DNA from: Vibrio nereis NBRC 15637
GTDB taxonomy: Bacteria > Pseudomonadota > Gammaproteobacteria > Enterobacterales > Vibrionaceae
NCBI RefSeq assembly: GCF_001591105.1
Contig: NZ_BCUD01000005.1
Coordinates: forward strand, 1 to 64,000
Reading direction: 5' to 3'
DNA: 64,000 bases
Shown: piece by piece, positions 9,463 through 18,545 of the stretch
Layout of the letters: each line of letters opens with the position of its first letter
How positions within the stretch are numbered: the first letter of the stretch is position 1
Notes under the pieces: generated by a model
Databases searched by the model: none
Told to the model about the DNA's origin: nothing
The model's input: only the letters and a program-made list of their open reading frames with translations
Program-made: the position numbers and the translations under genes

Positions 9463-10262
9463 TACTCACCACCTTGGTGGCGATTCACCCCACAAAAGCT
9501 CTGGATGACGCTTCGAATACGATCTTCCATTCGGTAGTTAACACTCGACTCGCCCGCTTCAATCTGTACGTCACCGCGATTCAGAGCCGGTTCACTCATT
9601 AACGTCCAGTTTCTAAATTCCACTTCCTCTTCACCGTATGAAGAGCGGATGATTTCAACATCATCCGGGTGGAGTTTTAGCGTGATAGCGTGTCCGGAAA
9701 TAGGTAGGGATTCTACTGACTGTTTGATTGTGTCTAAAATGACTTGAGGATTTGTTTGTACTTCAACATGGACCACTTCTTTTACTAACGTGAGGACCAT
9801 ATCAACAAGTTGCTTCTCTACCTGAGCATTCATTAGCTCAAGCGGTTGTGCAAATTGGTTCGCTAAATTGATAAAGGTTTGAACTTGTTGCTGGATGAAC
9901 TCTTGGCCCGATGCCACACCTTCAAGCTTGCCTGACTCAAGGCCTTCTTGATGGCCCTCTTGCATGCCTTGCTCTTTGCCTTTCTCATAACCTTGCTTGA
10001 AGCCAGCTTCCTGACCTTGGTGAAGCCCTTCCTGATAAGCTTGTTGCTTGATCAGTTCGATCTCTTCTTCGCTCAGTTCTGTTGGCGCTTCTTCAACCTT
10101 TTCAGTCAATTCAGGCATCCAGCTAGGGTCGTAGTTCATCGCCGTTTGTTTCGCCTTCGTATGGGTCTTAGCCGTATAATCCGGCATGCCCCAGCGCTCG
10201 GCTTTCTGAACTACTTCATCATTATCTAAGCGTAAGAAACCACGCTTTCTTTCCCCAGACAT
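9462..10262 (-). CDS. fliH: Flagellar export ATPase regulator FliH
   Basis: FliH is the peripheral stalk that holds the FliI ATPase and links it to FliN on the C-ring. The 266-residue protein contains the diagnostic glycine-repeat helix in the middle (repeated G-x-x-x-G units such as [12 protein letters not shown], about residues 85-130), typical of FliH/YscL proteins, followed by the conserved C-terminal FliI-binding domain. The stop codon overlaps the start of fliI, which suggests translational coupling. Confidence 0.96.
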   Translation of the reverse strand: MSGERKRGFLRLDNDEVVQKAERWGMPDYTAKTHTKAKQTAMNYDPSWMPELTEKVEEAPTELSEEEIELIKQQAYQEGLHQGQEAGFKQGYEKGKEQGMQEGHQEGLESGKLEGVASGQEFIQQQVQTFINLANQFAQPLELMNAQVEKQLVDMVLTLVKEVVHVEVQTNPQVILDTIKQSVESLPISGHAITLKLHPDDVEIIRSSYGEEEVEFRNWTLMSEPALNRGDVQIEAGESSVNYRMEDRIRSVIQSFCGVNRHQGGE

Positions 10263-10285
10263 AGATACCTACTTGCTCATTGTCA

Positions 10286-11341
10286 TTACAAGAATTCGTC
10301 TGCGCCGCCGCCCAGCATAAGTTCGCCAGAGTCAGCCATGCGACGAGCAATTGCCAAAATTTCTTTTTGTGCTGCTTCCACATCAGATACTTTAATCGGC
10401 GGCATTGCTTCCAGATCATCACGCATCATCTCAGCAGCACGCTTAGACATGTTCTTGAAGATCTTGTCACGTAACGTGTCATCTGCACCTTTAAGTGCAC
10501 GCTGAAGTACGTCTTGAGGCACGTCACGCAGCAGTTTCTGAATACCTTGGTCGTCCACTTCCACCAAGTTTTCGAAAACAAACATAAGGTCTTGGATTTG
10601 GGTCGCCATGTCTTCATCTTGATCGCGAATTTGATCCATCAAGATGCCTTCGACATTGTTGTCCATGTAGTTCATGATTTCGGCAGCAGCTTTCAGGCCA
10701 CCAATTTTCGCGGCTTGTGCACCTGCTTGACCTGCAAACTGTTTCTCCATAATTTCATTCAGTTCCGCCAATGCAGAAGGCTGAATTTCCTCTAGGTTTG
10801 CAATACGCATCATAAGGTCGAGGCGATCACGTTCTGAGAACTGCGATAAAATCTCCGCAGATTGATCGGGTTCCAGATAAGAAAGCACGATAGTTTGGAT
10901 CTGCGGGTGCTCATTGATAATAATACTGGCGACCTGACGAGGGTCCATCCACTTCAATGAGTCTAAGCCTTTCGAACCAGTACCAAGGAGGATTTGATCG
11001 ACAAGGTTATTCGCTTTATCTTCACCAAGAGCAGCCACTAATGCATTGCGCATAAAGTCTTCACTGCCCATACCAATATTGGTGTATTTTTGAATGTCTT
11101 CTAGAAATGCACGGTGCACAGCGCCAACCTTGTCTTGACTCAAGTCTTTTGCTCGAGCCATTGCGCTACCAACACGCTGGACTTGCTTTGGCTCCAAGTG
11201 GCGAATAATTCCAGCAGCGTCTTCTTCATTTAGGCTTAAAAGAAGAATCGCCGCACGTTCTGCACCTTGAATTGATGAAATGTCGACGGCATTTTCTGTC
11301 ATTTCGCCGCCTTGTTCTTGAGGAACTATATCGTTAGGCAT
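10286..11341 (-). CDS. fliG: Flagellar motor switch protein FliG
   Basis: FliG is the C-ring protein that contacts the stator and converts ion flow into torque. The 351-residue protein has the three armadillo-like domains of the family. The middle domain contains the E-H-P-Q motif (I-I-N-E-H-P-Q-I-Q), and the C-terminal domain contains the charged torque helix (A-L-K-G-A-D-D-T-L-R-D-K-I), whose acidic and basic residues interact with PomA. Its start overlaps the fliF end by 8 bases, consistent with the tight FliF-FliG partnership. Confidence 0.98.
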   Translation of the reverse strand: MPNDIVPQEQGGEMTENAVDISSIQGAERAAILLLSLNEEDAAGIIRHLEPKQVQRVGSAMARAKDLSQDKVGAVHRAFLEDIQKYTNIGMGSEDFMRNALVAALGEDKANNLVDQILLGTGSKGLDSLKWMDPRQVASIIINEHPQIQTIVLSYLEPDQSAEILSQFSERDRLDLMMRIANLEEIQPSALAELNEIMEKQFAGQAGAQAAKIGGLKAAAEIMNYMDNNVEGILMDQIRDQDEDMATQIQDLMFVFENLVEVDDQGIQKLLRDVPQDVLQRALKGADDTLRDKIFKNMSKRAAEMMRDDLEAMPPIKVSDVEAAQKEILAIARRMADSGELMLGGGADEFL

Positions 11342-13094
11342 CTTCTTGCATCCAATTCTTAACTACTTGCGCCGCAAGTTCAGGCTCGTTTGCGACTAGA
11401 GCACGAACGGCTTTCAGCACGTCTTCATCTTTGTGCAGATTAGGTAAATCAATGGTTGAGCCGATTTCAAACAAATCTCCACCATCCAAATCACTGCCAA
11501 TTAAGCTGGTCTCGCCGTCTGCACCAATTGGTAGACCGTCAGGCCCGTAAAGCTGTCCGTCATCCTCTTCAGAGGCAGGGTTAAGCAGTTTCTTCATCGC
11601 AGGACGCACTAACACTAATATCACCACGATAATAACTAACGCACTCGCGAACCAGCGTACCCAGTCGTTGAAGTTTGGATGTTCCCAAATCGGCGCATCT
11701 TCGATGGTTTGTACTTCCGGTTCCGCAAACTGCATGCTTAAAACATTCAGTAAATCACCGCGGTTTTGATTAAAACCAACGGCACCAATCAATACTTGGC
11801 GGATCGAGGATAAATCGGCATCCGACAGAGGCTGATAACTGGTTTCACCGGTATCTGGGTTCACGATAGCACGGTTCTTAATCGCGACCGCGACAGTTTG
11901 TCGGTTCACAACGCCCGTTTGGCGACGCTCATGACTGATAGTGGTATCCAGTTCGTAGTTTCGGGTCGCTTCTTTGTGAACAGAGCCTTGCCCTATGCTG
12001 GTGCCATCTTTCATCTGTGCCACATCTTGTGGGATAGATGCATCCGCAGGCGGCTGGTTACTCAGAGCGCCTGGCACACCCGCGACCATGCTGCCGTTGT
12101 TATAATCTTCGAGTGTATATTCGCTGCGTGTCGATGGAGTATTTGGGTCGAAGCGCTTACGAGTTTGTTCTATGGCACTAAAGTCTAGCTCTATGTCCAC
12201 CTGAGCGGTGTAGTTGCCAAAACCTAAAATGGGGATAAGCACAGAGTCGATCTTATCTTTTAGTGCTTGTTCTTGCTTACGCTCTAACTCATGTTCTTTG
12301 CGACGCGCTGCGGAAGCTGGGTCTTGGCTACCAGAGCTCAATAATCGGCCATGCTGATCCGTTACGGTAATACGGTTAGGCTTCATGCCTGGGACAGCAC
12401 TCGCAACCATATCAACAATGGAATCGATTTCTTCTTGCTTGAGATTCGCACCCGTATTCAACGTTAAGAATACGGAAGCCGACGCTTCTTGGTTATGGCG
12501 AACGAACACGCTCTGTTTCGGTAACGCAAGTAACACACGCGCTTTACGCACCTGCTTCATCGCTTCAATGGCTTTTGACAGCTGACGTTCTCGGCTGAGT
12601 TTTAAACGCTCTTGCTCCAGGCGCTGAGACACACCAAAGCCCATGTCCTGCAGCAGGATATCGTCTCCGGCTTGCTTTTCTTGGTTAAGGCCAGCTCGAA
12701 CCATATCCAGCTTTAAGGTGTTGTAGTCACTCGCGGGTACTAAGATGGTATTCCCGTCTAACTTATAATCGAGTTTCTGTTGATCGAGATAATCAAGAAC
12801 AGGAATCAGTTCCTCTGTTTCATAAGCACCAAGCGGGCGCATTTCTGGCTCTTTGACCCAGAAAAACAGCATGACGATCAACGCCACGCAGATAGAAATC
12901 GACAGAACCAGAACAATTTGGCGAACAAGATCGAGATCGCCTACCGCCATATCTAGCTTTGAGCTGCTTTTCTCATCTAAGTCTGGATTTTGTACACCTG
13001 CATCCACGTCAGATGTTTCTAGCAATGCGTTGCTAGTTCCACCTTCAGAAAGGGCTAGATCTGTTGATTGATTTTGCTCTGCCACAGATTCCAC
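11334..13094 (-). CDS. fliF: Flagellar MS-ring protein FliF
   Basis: FliF makes the membrane/supramembrane ring on which the flagellum is built. The 586-residue protein has two membrane helices (about residues 55-77 and 470-490) flanking a large periplasmic domain with the YscJ/FliF ring-building fold. The acidic C-terminal tail binds FliG. The N-terminal cytoplasmic extension of about 50 residues before the first helix is typical of vibrios. It lies 7 bases after fliE. Confidence 0.98.
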   Translation of the reverse strand: MESVAEQNQSTDLALSEGGTSNALLETSDVDAGVQNPDLDEKSSSKLDMAVGDLDLVRQIVLVLSISICVALIVMLFFWVKEPEMRPLGAYETEELIPVLDYLDQQKLDYKLDGNTILVPASDYNTLKLDMVRAGLNQEKQAGDDILLQDMGFGVSQRLEQERLKLSRERQLSKAIEAMKQVRKARVLLALPKQSVFVRHNQEASASVFLTLNTGANLKQEEIDSIVDMVASAVPGMKPNRITVTDQHGRLLSSGSQDPASAARRKEHELERKQEQALKDKIDSVLIPILGFGNYTAQVDIELDFSAIEQTRKRFDPNTPSTRSEYTLEDYNNGSMVAGVPGALSNQPPADASIPQDVAQMKDGTSIGQGSVHKEATRNYELDTTISHERRQTGVVNRQTVAVAIKNRAIVNPDTGETSYQPLSDADLSSIRQVLIGAVGFNQNRGDLLNVLSMQFAEPEVQTIEDAPIWEHPNFNDWVRWFASALVIIVVILVLVRPAMKKLLNPASEEDDGQLYGPDGLPIGADGETSLIGSDLDGGDLFEIGSTIDLPNLHKDEDVLKAVRALVANEPELAAQVVKNWMQEDA

Positions 13095-13101
13095 CTATCT
13101 A

Positions 13102-13413
13102 TTACACTGGCATGTTCATCAGTTCTTTATACGCTTCCACAAGTTTGTTGCGTACTTGTATGGTTGCCTCAAATGCCACACTGGATTTATTGCGCGCGAT
13201 CATAACGTCGGAAAGAGAGACATCCTGATCACCGCGATCAAATCGCATTTGTAGGTTACCTGAAGCTTTGGATAAGCTATTGACGTTGTTAATGGCATCA
13301 TTCAGCAACGCGCTAAAATCCGCACCAACACTTTGGCCCGTAGCGGCTGGTTTCGTATTGCCAGCCTCAAACATCATTGCTTGCATTTCGCTTTGAAAAC
13401 CATCAATTTTCAT
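13102..13413 (-). CDS. fliE: Flagellar hook-basal body protein FliE
   Basis: FliE is the small adapter joining the MS-ring to the proximal rod and is one of the first exported substrates. I use the ATG at 13413 (103 residues, beginning M-K-I-D-G-F), which has a TGAGG sequence just upstream and fits the family length; an in-frame start at 13431 would add six residues. The C-terminal helix with V-A-F-E-A-T-I-Q-V-R-N-K-L-V-E-A-Y is the FliE signature. It is the first gene of the fliEFGHIJ run and has a sigma-54 element directly upstream. Confidence 0.96.
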   Translation of the reverse strand: MKIDGFQSEMQAMMFEAGNTKPAATGQSVGADFSALLNDAINNVNSLSKASGNLQMRFDRGDQDVSLSDVMIARNKSSVAFEATIQVRNKLVEAYKELMNMPV

Positions 13414-13466
13414 CAAGACCTCAGACGTCAACCTTTTGACTAGAACGATTGTTGTATTTATGACAG

Positions 13467-13482
13467 TGCAAACCGCATGCCA
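13467..13482 (-). promoter_or_regulatory. Predicted sigma-54 promoter of the fliE operon
   Basis: On the minus strand the sequence TGGCATGCGGTTTGCA fits the sigma-54 pattern TGGCAYRNNNYTTGCW at every defined position. It lies about 55-70 bases upstream of the fliE start and downstream of flrC. This makes it the expected FlrC-dependent promoter for fliE-F-G-H-I-J. Confidence 0.87.
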
Positions 13483-13508
13483 CGTATTTTAGCGACGAAA
13501 ATAGCACG

Positions 13509-14915
13509 TTAGTTTGGAATATCAATCCCTGCATCGCGCATTTTTGCTAACTTATAGCGCAAAGTACGTGGACTGATCCCTAATTTTTCAGCCATCTCTT
13601 TTCGGCGTCCATTACACTCAGTTAAAGTATCCAGGATGATGGCAAATTCTTGATCTCTTAGCTCACCACCTAATCCCGAACCCACTGCGGCACTTTTGCC
13701 CGTGTCAGGTTGTGCAACTGGCTTGAGGCTTGGCGCGTTCACATCCCCACTCTCAATCACCTGTTGCAGTCCGGAGGCATCGCTCCAATCCAAACCTTCA
13801 AGCAATATATGTTCAGCGTCAATACGACCGTTTTCGCCTAATATCAACGCGCGCTGAACAACATTGTCCAACTCACGGACATTACCCGGCCAGTTATAAG
13901 CAAGTAATTTTCCTATCGCGCTCTCAGAAACGGTAGGAACAGGCATACCAAGTTTTTTGCAATTGCGCTCTATTAAATGCTTGGTTAGTGGCTCAATATC
14001 ACCTTTGCGTTCACACAGTGCAGGCCAAGCAATTGGGAACACATTCAAACGGTAATACAGATCTTCTCTGAAATTGCCTTCTTGAACGTATAGCTTTAAG
14101 TCTCGGTTACTGGTCGCTAACACACGCACATCCAGCTTGATACTCTTTCGGCTCCCTAAGCGTTCAACTTCTCTTTCTTGCAGAACGCGAAGTAACTTGG
14201 CTTGCAGGTTGAGATCCATCTCGCTGATTTCATCTAGCAAGATTGTCCCGCCCTGAGCTTGCTCAAATTTACCTGGGCATGCTTGCACAGCCCCCGTAAA
14301 TGCGCCTTTTTCATACCCAAATAAGGTAGCTTCAAGCATGTTGTCTGGGATAGCCGCACAGTTTATCGCAACAAATGGACCGTCTTTTCGGTTAGAAGAG
14401 TTATGTAAGTAACGTGACATTACTTCTTTACCAGAGCCGCTTGGACCAAGGATCATCACACTGGCATCTGTCTTCGCGACTTTATCAGCCAATGAGAGAA
14501 GTTTAATACTTTTTTCGTCTGCGACGACAGCGTCACCGTTATCATCAGACTTTACTGGCGCATAGCGGCTGACCATATTTAGGAGAACTTCAGGCGCAAA
14601 GGGTTTTGCCATGTAGTCGATCGCGCCATCTTTCATCGCAGAAACAGCGTCTTCGATGTTTGCGTATGCTGTCATTAATAGCACTGGCAAATTTGGCCAA
14701 TGCTGTTTGATATTACGTAATAAAGCTAACCCGCCCATGCCCGCCATCTGGACGTCAGACACCACAATATCCACACTGTTTGATTTTAGCTTCACTAGCG
14801 CATCTTCTGCACTGTCAGCCTCGATCCATTCATACCCTGCCAAAGCCAGCGTATCGACTAATGCTTCACGCAAGCCTTCGTCATCTTCAACAATAAGTAC
14901 TTTGCTTTGAGCCAT
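13509..14915 (-). CDS. flrC: Sigma-54-dependent flagellar response regulator FlrC (FlaM)
   Basis: FlrC is the response regulator that, once phosphorylated by FlrB, activates the sigma-54 promoters for hook-basal body genes. The 468-residue protein has a receiver domain with the acidic pocket E10-D11-D12, phosphoacceptor D54 and K104. The AAA+ domain follows, with Walker A G-P-S-G-S-G-K-E at 157-164 and the sigma-54-contacting G-A-F-T-G-A loop, and a Fis-type helix-turn-helix lies at the C-terminus. It follows flrB by 2 bases. The orthologue in V. parahaemolyticus is called FlaM. Confidence 0.96.
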   Translation of the reverse strand: MAQSKVLIVEDDEGLREALVDTLALAGYEWIEADSAEDALVKLKSNSVDIVVSDVQMAGMGGLALLRNIKQHWPNLPVLLMTAYANIEDAVSAMKDGAIDYMAKPFAPEVLLNMVSRYAPVKSDDNGDAVVADEKSIKLLSLADKVAKTDASVMILGPSGSGKEVMSRYLHNSSNRKDGPFVAINCAAIPDNMLEATLFGYEKGAFTGAVQACPGKFEQAQGGTILLDEISEMDLNLQAKLLRVLQEREVERLGSRKSIKLDVRVLATSNRDLKLYVQEGNFREDLYYRLNVFPIAWPALCERKGDIEPLTKHLIERNCKKLGMPVPTVSESAIGKLLAYNWPGNVRELDNVVQRALILGENGRIDAEHILLEGLDWSDASGLQQVIESGDVNAPSLKPVAQPDTGKSAAVGSGLGGELRDQEFAIILDTLTECNGRRKEMAEKLGISPRTLRYKLAKMRDAGIDIPN

Positions 14916-14917
14916 TA

Positions 14918-15976
14918 TTACTCTCCAGTCTCTGGTTCTTGTTCAGTGTGTGAGTGGCTTTGAAATGGGATGCACATGGTAAAACATGCACCATCACCCG
15001 GTTCCGAAATTAACTCTAATCTTCCGTCATGCGCTCGGCAGACCATTTGGACAACAGCAAGCCCTAAACCCGTCCCTTGCGAGCGAGTGGTAAAGAAAGG
15101 CTCCATAATCTTACTTTGCAGCTCTTGTGGAACACCTGGTCCACTATCTTGCACCGATATTTTTAATTCACCGTTAACGGGGCGAAAGAATACATCTACC
15201 TGAGACGCTTTACCTGCAATTTGAATAGCATTCATCACTAAGTTACTTAGGGCCGAAGCAATCGCATTCGCGTTCCCTAACAGCACAGTTTGCTTTTCCT
15301 CAACTTCGAGAAAGTAGTCTATCTGGTTATTCTTCAGCGCCGCCTCCACCATGGGTGAAAACTCCGCAACCAAATCTGCAATCGTAAACGGCTTAACAAC
15401 TTTGTTATCGCCACCCTTTGCAAAGAGTAGCATATCGTTTACTTGCTTCTCTAAATCGTGTAAACGATCCATTAACTTGGTTTGAAATCGCTCTTTGGTT
15501 GCAGTAGGTAAATTAGGCGCGCCTAGGTTTGATGCATACAACATGGCACTAGAAAGCGGCGTCCGGACTTGGTGAGCCAAAGAGGCGACCATTCGTCCTA
15601 AAGATGACAAGCGCTGCAAATCGCTAACTCGCGATTGTAGCAAACGGGTTTCTGTCAAATCTGTAATCAAGATCAATTGGCCGGTGGTTGACGCTGATAT
15701 TGCGAGCCGGACTTTACGTCCAGTCTTCAGTGAGATTTCGTGGCCATCATCCTCTTGAGGAGCAAATGCCTGTTGAATCACTTCAAACCATTTTTCACCG
15801 ACTAACGGAACCGCTAGCAGCTTCTGCGCTTCAGGGTTGGCTTCACATACAACCCCTTGCGTATCGAGCAAGATCACGCCTGCTGGCATGACGTCCAATA
15901 CCTGCTGGTAACGTTCAACCTGTTGCTCTAAGGAGCCAAGCGATGTGTGATTATCAGAAATAGATGTGGGCTGCAT
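14918..15976 (-). CDS. flrB: Flagellar sensor histidine kinase FlrB (FlaL)
   Basis: FlrB is the cytoplasmic kinase that phosphorylates FlrC. I choose the ATG at 15976, giving 352 residues, because the predicted sigma-54 promoter at 16014-16029 would fall inside the gene if the far-upstream TTG at 16051 were used. There is a PAS-like sensor domain (about 20-105), the phosphoacceptor histidine H135 in A-S-L-A-H-Q-V-R-T-P, and the ATP-binding N, G1 and G2 boxes (N-L-V-M-N-A, D-S-G-P-G-V, G-T-G-L-G-L). No membrane segment is present. A good ribosome-binding site is not obvious. Confidence 0.93.
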   Translation of the reverse strand: MQPTSISDNHTSLGSLEQQVERYQQVLDVMPAGVILLDTQGVVCEANPEAQKLLAVPLVGEKWFEVIQQAFAPQEDDGHEISLKTGRKVRLAISASTTGQLILITDLTETRLLQSRVSDLQRLSSLGRMVASLAHQVRTPLSSAMLYASNLGAPNLPTATKERFQTKLMDRLHDLEKQVNDMLLFAKGGDNKVVKPFTIADLVAEFSPMVEAALKNNQIDYFLEVEEKQTVLLGNANAIASALSNLVMNAIQIAGKASQVDVFFRPVNGELKISVQDSGPGVPQELQSKIMEPFFTTRSQGTGLGLAVVQMVCRAHDGRLELISEPGDGACFTMCIPFQSHSHTEQEPETGE

Positions 15977-16013
15977 GACGGAATTCTGCCTTATAAACGA
16001 CAATAGCCTAGAA

Positions 16014-16029
16014 TGCAAGAAGCATACCA
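16014..16029 (-). promoter_or_regulatory. Predicted sigma-54 promoter of flrBC
   Basis: Read on the minus strand: TGGTATGCTTCTTGCA. It matches TGGCAYRNNNYTTGCW with one deviation (T for C at position 4) and keeps the key GG and GC pairs. It lies about 40 bases before the flrB start and downstream of flrA. That is where the FlrA-dependent class II promoter of flrBC is expected in the vibrio flagellar hierarchy. Confidence 0.8.
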
Positions 16030-16086
16030 GGCTATTTGTTATATTTTTCAATAATTTAATGAAAAGTCAGATATTTGACAGTGTCA

Positions 16087-17541
16087 TTAGCGCTGTAAAT
16101 TGTACTTACGCATTTTTTCCACAAGTGTGGTTCGTCGCATACCAAGCATATCTGCAGCTCTTGCAACTACTCCGCCTTGAGCTTCCAAAGCTTGATTGAT
16201 CATGTTGACTTCAAGATCCGCTAACACTTCTTTCAAGTTTACCCCTTCAGGCGGTAAATGTTGTGGTGCCGCATCTTCATCAATGAACAGGTCGTTTGAA
16301 TCTAGGCTAAAATCTTCAGAAAAAATATCAAAGAAAGCATCACGCTCCTGCTCTTCTATGGACTGGGCATCATTAAAACCTGGCTGAAACTCCGGAATAT
16401 CACTATAGCGGTATTTGGTCGGCAAATGATTCACATCAACCAAACTATTTGGATACAGAATGATCATTCTTTCTACGAGGTTTGCTAGCTCACGGACATT
16501 ACCCGGCCAGTCGTGCTCCATTAAAGAGTTAATTGCACGAGGCGTAAAGCAGATCGGTTGTGCGCCTTCAGCTTCCATTCGAGTCATCAGCTCTTGAAGT
16601 AGCAGTGGTGTGTCCTCTTTACGATCTCGTAACGCTGGCATTTCAATCGGAAAAACGTTCAATCGGTAATAAAGATCTTCGCGGAACGATTTCTCGTTGA
16701 TCATCGTCTCTAATTCACGGTGTGTAGCCGCGATAATACGAACATTGGCCTGAATAGTAGTATTGCCACCGACACGTTCGAAACAACGCTCTTGAAGGAC
16801 ACGAAGCAATTTTACTTGCATTGGCATCGGCATATCACCGATTTCATCCAAGAAAAGTGTGCCGCCTTCAGCAAGCTCAAAGCGACCTTTACGTGCTGTA
16901 ATTGCACCGGTAAACGCGCCCTTTTCGTGACCGAATAGTTCACTCTCGAGCAAGTCTGGTGGAATAGCGCCACAGTTGATAGGAACAAAAGGGCCGTTAC
17001 GGCGTGAAGAATGGTAGTGAATATTACGAGCAACAACCTCTTTACCCGTACCAGACTCGCCCAAAATCAGTACGTTCGCTTCGGTGCCCGACACTTGCTC
17101 GATGAGGTGTCTAACTTCTTTGATACCTGAGCTTTGTCCAACTAAACTGCGAAAAAGCGTATTCTTACGCTCAGAAACAACAACATTGGTCCCTTTACGG
17201 CCCAAAAAGTCTTTACAGTGACGAATGGCTTCACTGAGTTGCGGGTAATTAAGAGGGTACTCCAGCTCACCTACATAGTGGGGGAGTTCTTCAACTGGAT
17301 AGGAATGATTACCAGCAATAAGCAAAGGAATATGGTTGGCGCAAGATATCTTAGCGGGTAACTCATTGTCTGAGAGTGAACCGACAATACAACCTGCCCA
17401 TACCGCAGACCAATTAACATCACCTAACTGATCTGAGCTTATGGCTTCACACGGCTCTCCAACAAATTCTAAAATATTACTGAGATTGATACGCGCTTGT
17501 GCATCATCTTCAATCACAAGTATTTTTGCTAAACCTTGCAT
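16087..17541 (-). CDS. flrA: Master flagellar sigma-54 activator FlrA (FlaK)
   Basis: FlrA is the top-level activator of polar flagellar genes, and in V. cholerae its activity is blocked by c-di-GMP. The 484-residue protein has an N-terminal FleQ-type domain (about 1-115) resembling a receiver but without a usable phosphoacceptor aspartate. The AAA+ domain has Walker A G-E-S-G-T-G-K-E at 161-168 and the G-A-F-T-G-A loop near 208-213, and a Fis-type helix-turn-helix lies at the end. It stands alone, 254 bases downstream of fliS, and precedes the flrBC promoter. Confidence 0.97.
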   Translation of the reverse strand: MQGLAKILVIEDDAQARINLSNILEFVGEPCEAISSDQLGDVNWSAVWAGCIVGSLSDNELPAKISCANHIPLLIAGNHSYPVEELPHYVGELEYPLNYPQLSEAIRHCKDFLGRKGTNVVVSERKNTLFRSLVGQSSGIKEVRHLIEQVSGTEANVLILGESGTGKEVVARNIHYHSSRRNGPFVPINCGAIPPDLLESELFGHEKGAFTGAITARKGRFELAEGGTLFLDEIGDMPMPMQVKLLRVLQERCFERVGGNTTIQANVRIIAATHRELETMINEKSFREDLYYRLNVFPIEMPALRDRKEDTPLLLQELMTRMEAEGAQPICFTPRAINSLMEHDWPGNVRELANLVERMIILYPNSLVDVNHLPTKYRYSDIPEFQPGFNDAQSIEEQERDAFFDIFSEDFSLDSNDLFIDEDAAPQHLPPEGVNLKEVLADLEVNMINQALEAQGGVVARAADMLGMRRTTLVEKMRKYNLQR

Positions 17542-17647
17542 AGGTGAGAATATTCGCCTTTATTTATAATCGATGTGGCTGCTAAAAAGTTGATATCAAT
17601 ACACTTAAGAAAAAGAGAATACGATAAACAATTGATAATTTTCAGCA

Positions 17648-17677
17648 ACAAAAGAAGCCACTAGGCTAGTTAGTGGC
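17648..17677 (-). terminator. Rho-independent terminator after fliS
   Basis: Read on the minus strand, a 7-base stem GCCACTA/TAGTGGC with a 7-base loop is followed by TTCTTTTGTT. It lies about 120 bases beyond the fliS stop and before flrA, so it would separate the flagellin-cap genes from the flrA unit. The rest of the fliS-flrA gap (17542-17795) is AT-rich and should carry the flrA promoter, but no box stands out. Confidence 0.6.
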
Positions 17678-17795
17678 GTCTATTCTATTTGATTATAAAA
17701 ATATGGCAACTAGGCAATCAGCGGGTGTGATATTAGCCCAAAACCAATTGGCGACATTTTGACTAAGTATGCGCCAAACGGTTTATTTATTGACG

Positions 17796-18212
17796 TTATA
17801 TACCAACATCAGATGCGGTAAGGTTGTGATACTCATTTGGGATTTGGTCCCAAGCAGACTTAATTTCACGGATGATTTCAATCACATCGTCAATCGGTTT
17901 AGGATCGTTTAAGTGGTTAGCTTCTGTGATCTGAGTGATCATAAACTCGTAAAGTTGGTCAAGATTTTGAGCGATGTCACCGCCATCATCCATAGATAGG
18001 CAGCTTCTAAGGCTAATGATGATATCCAGAGCCTTACCAAGGCGTTCGCCTTTTACCGGAATATTTCCTTGCTGCATCGCCGCCTTGCCCTGAATTAAAC
18101 GCTCGATAGCCCCGGCCATCAGCATCTGAACGATTTTATGCGGGGAGGCCGCACTGAGTTGGCTATCAACCGATACCTTCTTGTAAGCCTGTAGTGAACC
18201 ACGCATAAACAA
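17796..18212 (-). CDS. fliS: Flagellin chaperone FliS (FlaJ)
   Basis: FliS binds the C-terminus of flagellin in the cytoplasm, keeping it unpolymerised until export. The 138-residue all-helical protein shows the family start (A-Y-K-K-V-S-V-D-S-Q-L, S-P-H-K-I-V-Q-M-L) and is of typical length. It lies 9 bases after flaI in the fliD-flaI-fliS run; the V. parahaemolyticus name is FlaJ. Confidence 0.96.
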   Translation of the reverse strand: MFMRGSLQAYKKVSVDSQLSAASPHKIVQMLMAGAIERLIQGKAAMQQGNIPVKGERLGKALDIIISLRSCLSMDDGGDIAQNLDQLYEFMITQITEANHLNDPKPIDDVIEIIREIKSAWDQIPNEYHNLTASDVGI

Positions 18213-18221
18213 ACCTCTTAG

Positions 18222-18545
18222 TTAAATAAATTTTCTATATTGCTGAACAGAACGTTTTCCGTGCTGATACTTTCGTAGTGACAAGCCAATTTGATTGGTC
18301 TTCTCTTGCATCAACCCGGCGATAGCTTGCGTTTCTTCGATGGCATTTTGCCACTTATCTAAACTCGCAAGTTGGCCATTTTGACTAATTAACTGCAATA
18401 ACTTCTGCAATAACTGTTCCCTTGTATCGACCAGGGATGTAATTTCTTCAGTATCGATCTCTTCTTGAATTAAACAGTCTGACATATTGTGATTAACTTC
18501 ACAAAAGACATCCAGTAGTTGCTCAAATTCACTACGTAAGTGCAT
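18222..18545 (-). CDS. flaI: Flagellar protein FlaI (FliT-like chaperone candidate)
   Basis: This 107-residue charged helical protein sits between fliD and fliS, the place of flaI in V. parahaemolyticus and of fliT in enterobacteria. FliT is the chaperone of the cap protein FliD. The sequence is a short helical bundle rich in Gln, Leu and Glu with no obvious catalytic residues. The start overlaps the end of fliD by 14 bases, suggesting coupled translation with its likely client. The FliT-like role is inferred from position and size. Confidence 0.85.
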   Translation of the reverse strand: MHLRSEFEQLLDVFCEVNHNMSDCLIQEEIDTEEITSLVDTREQLLQKLLQLISQNGQLASLDKWQNAIEETQAIAGLMQEKTNQIGLSLRKYQHGKRSVQQYRKFI

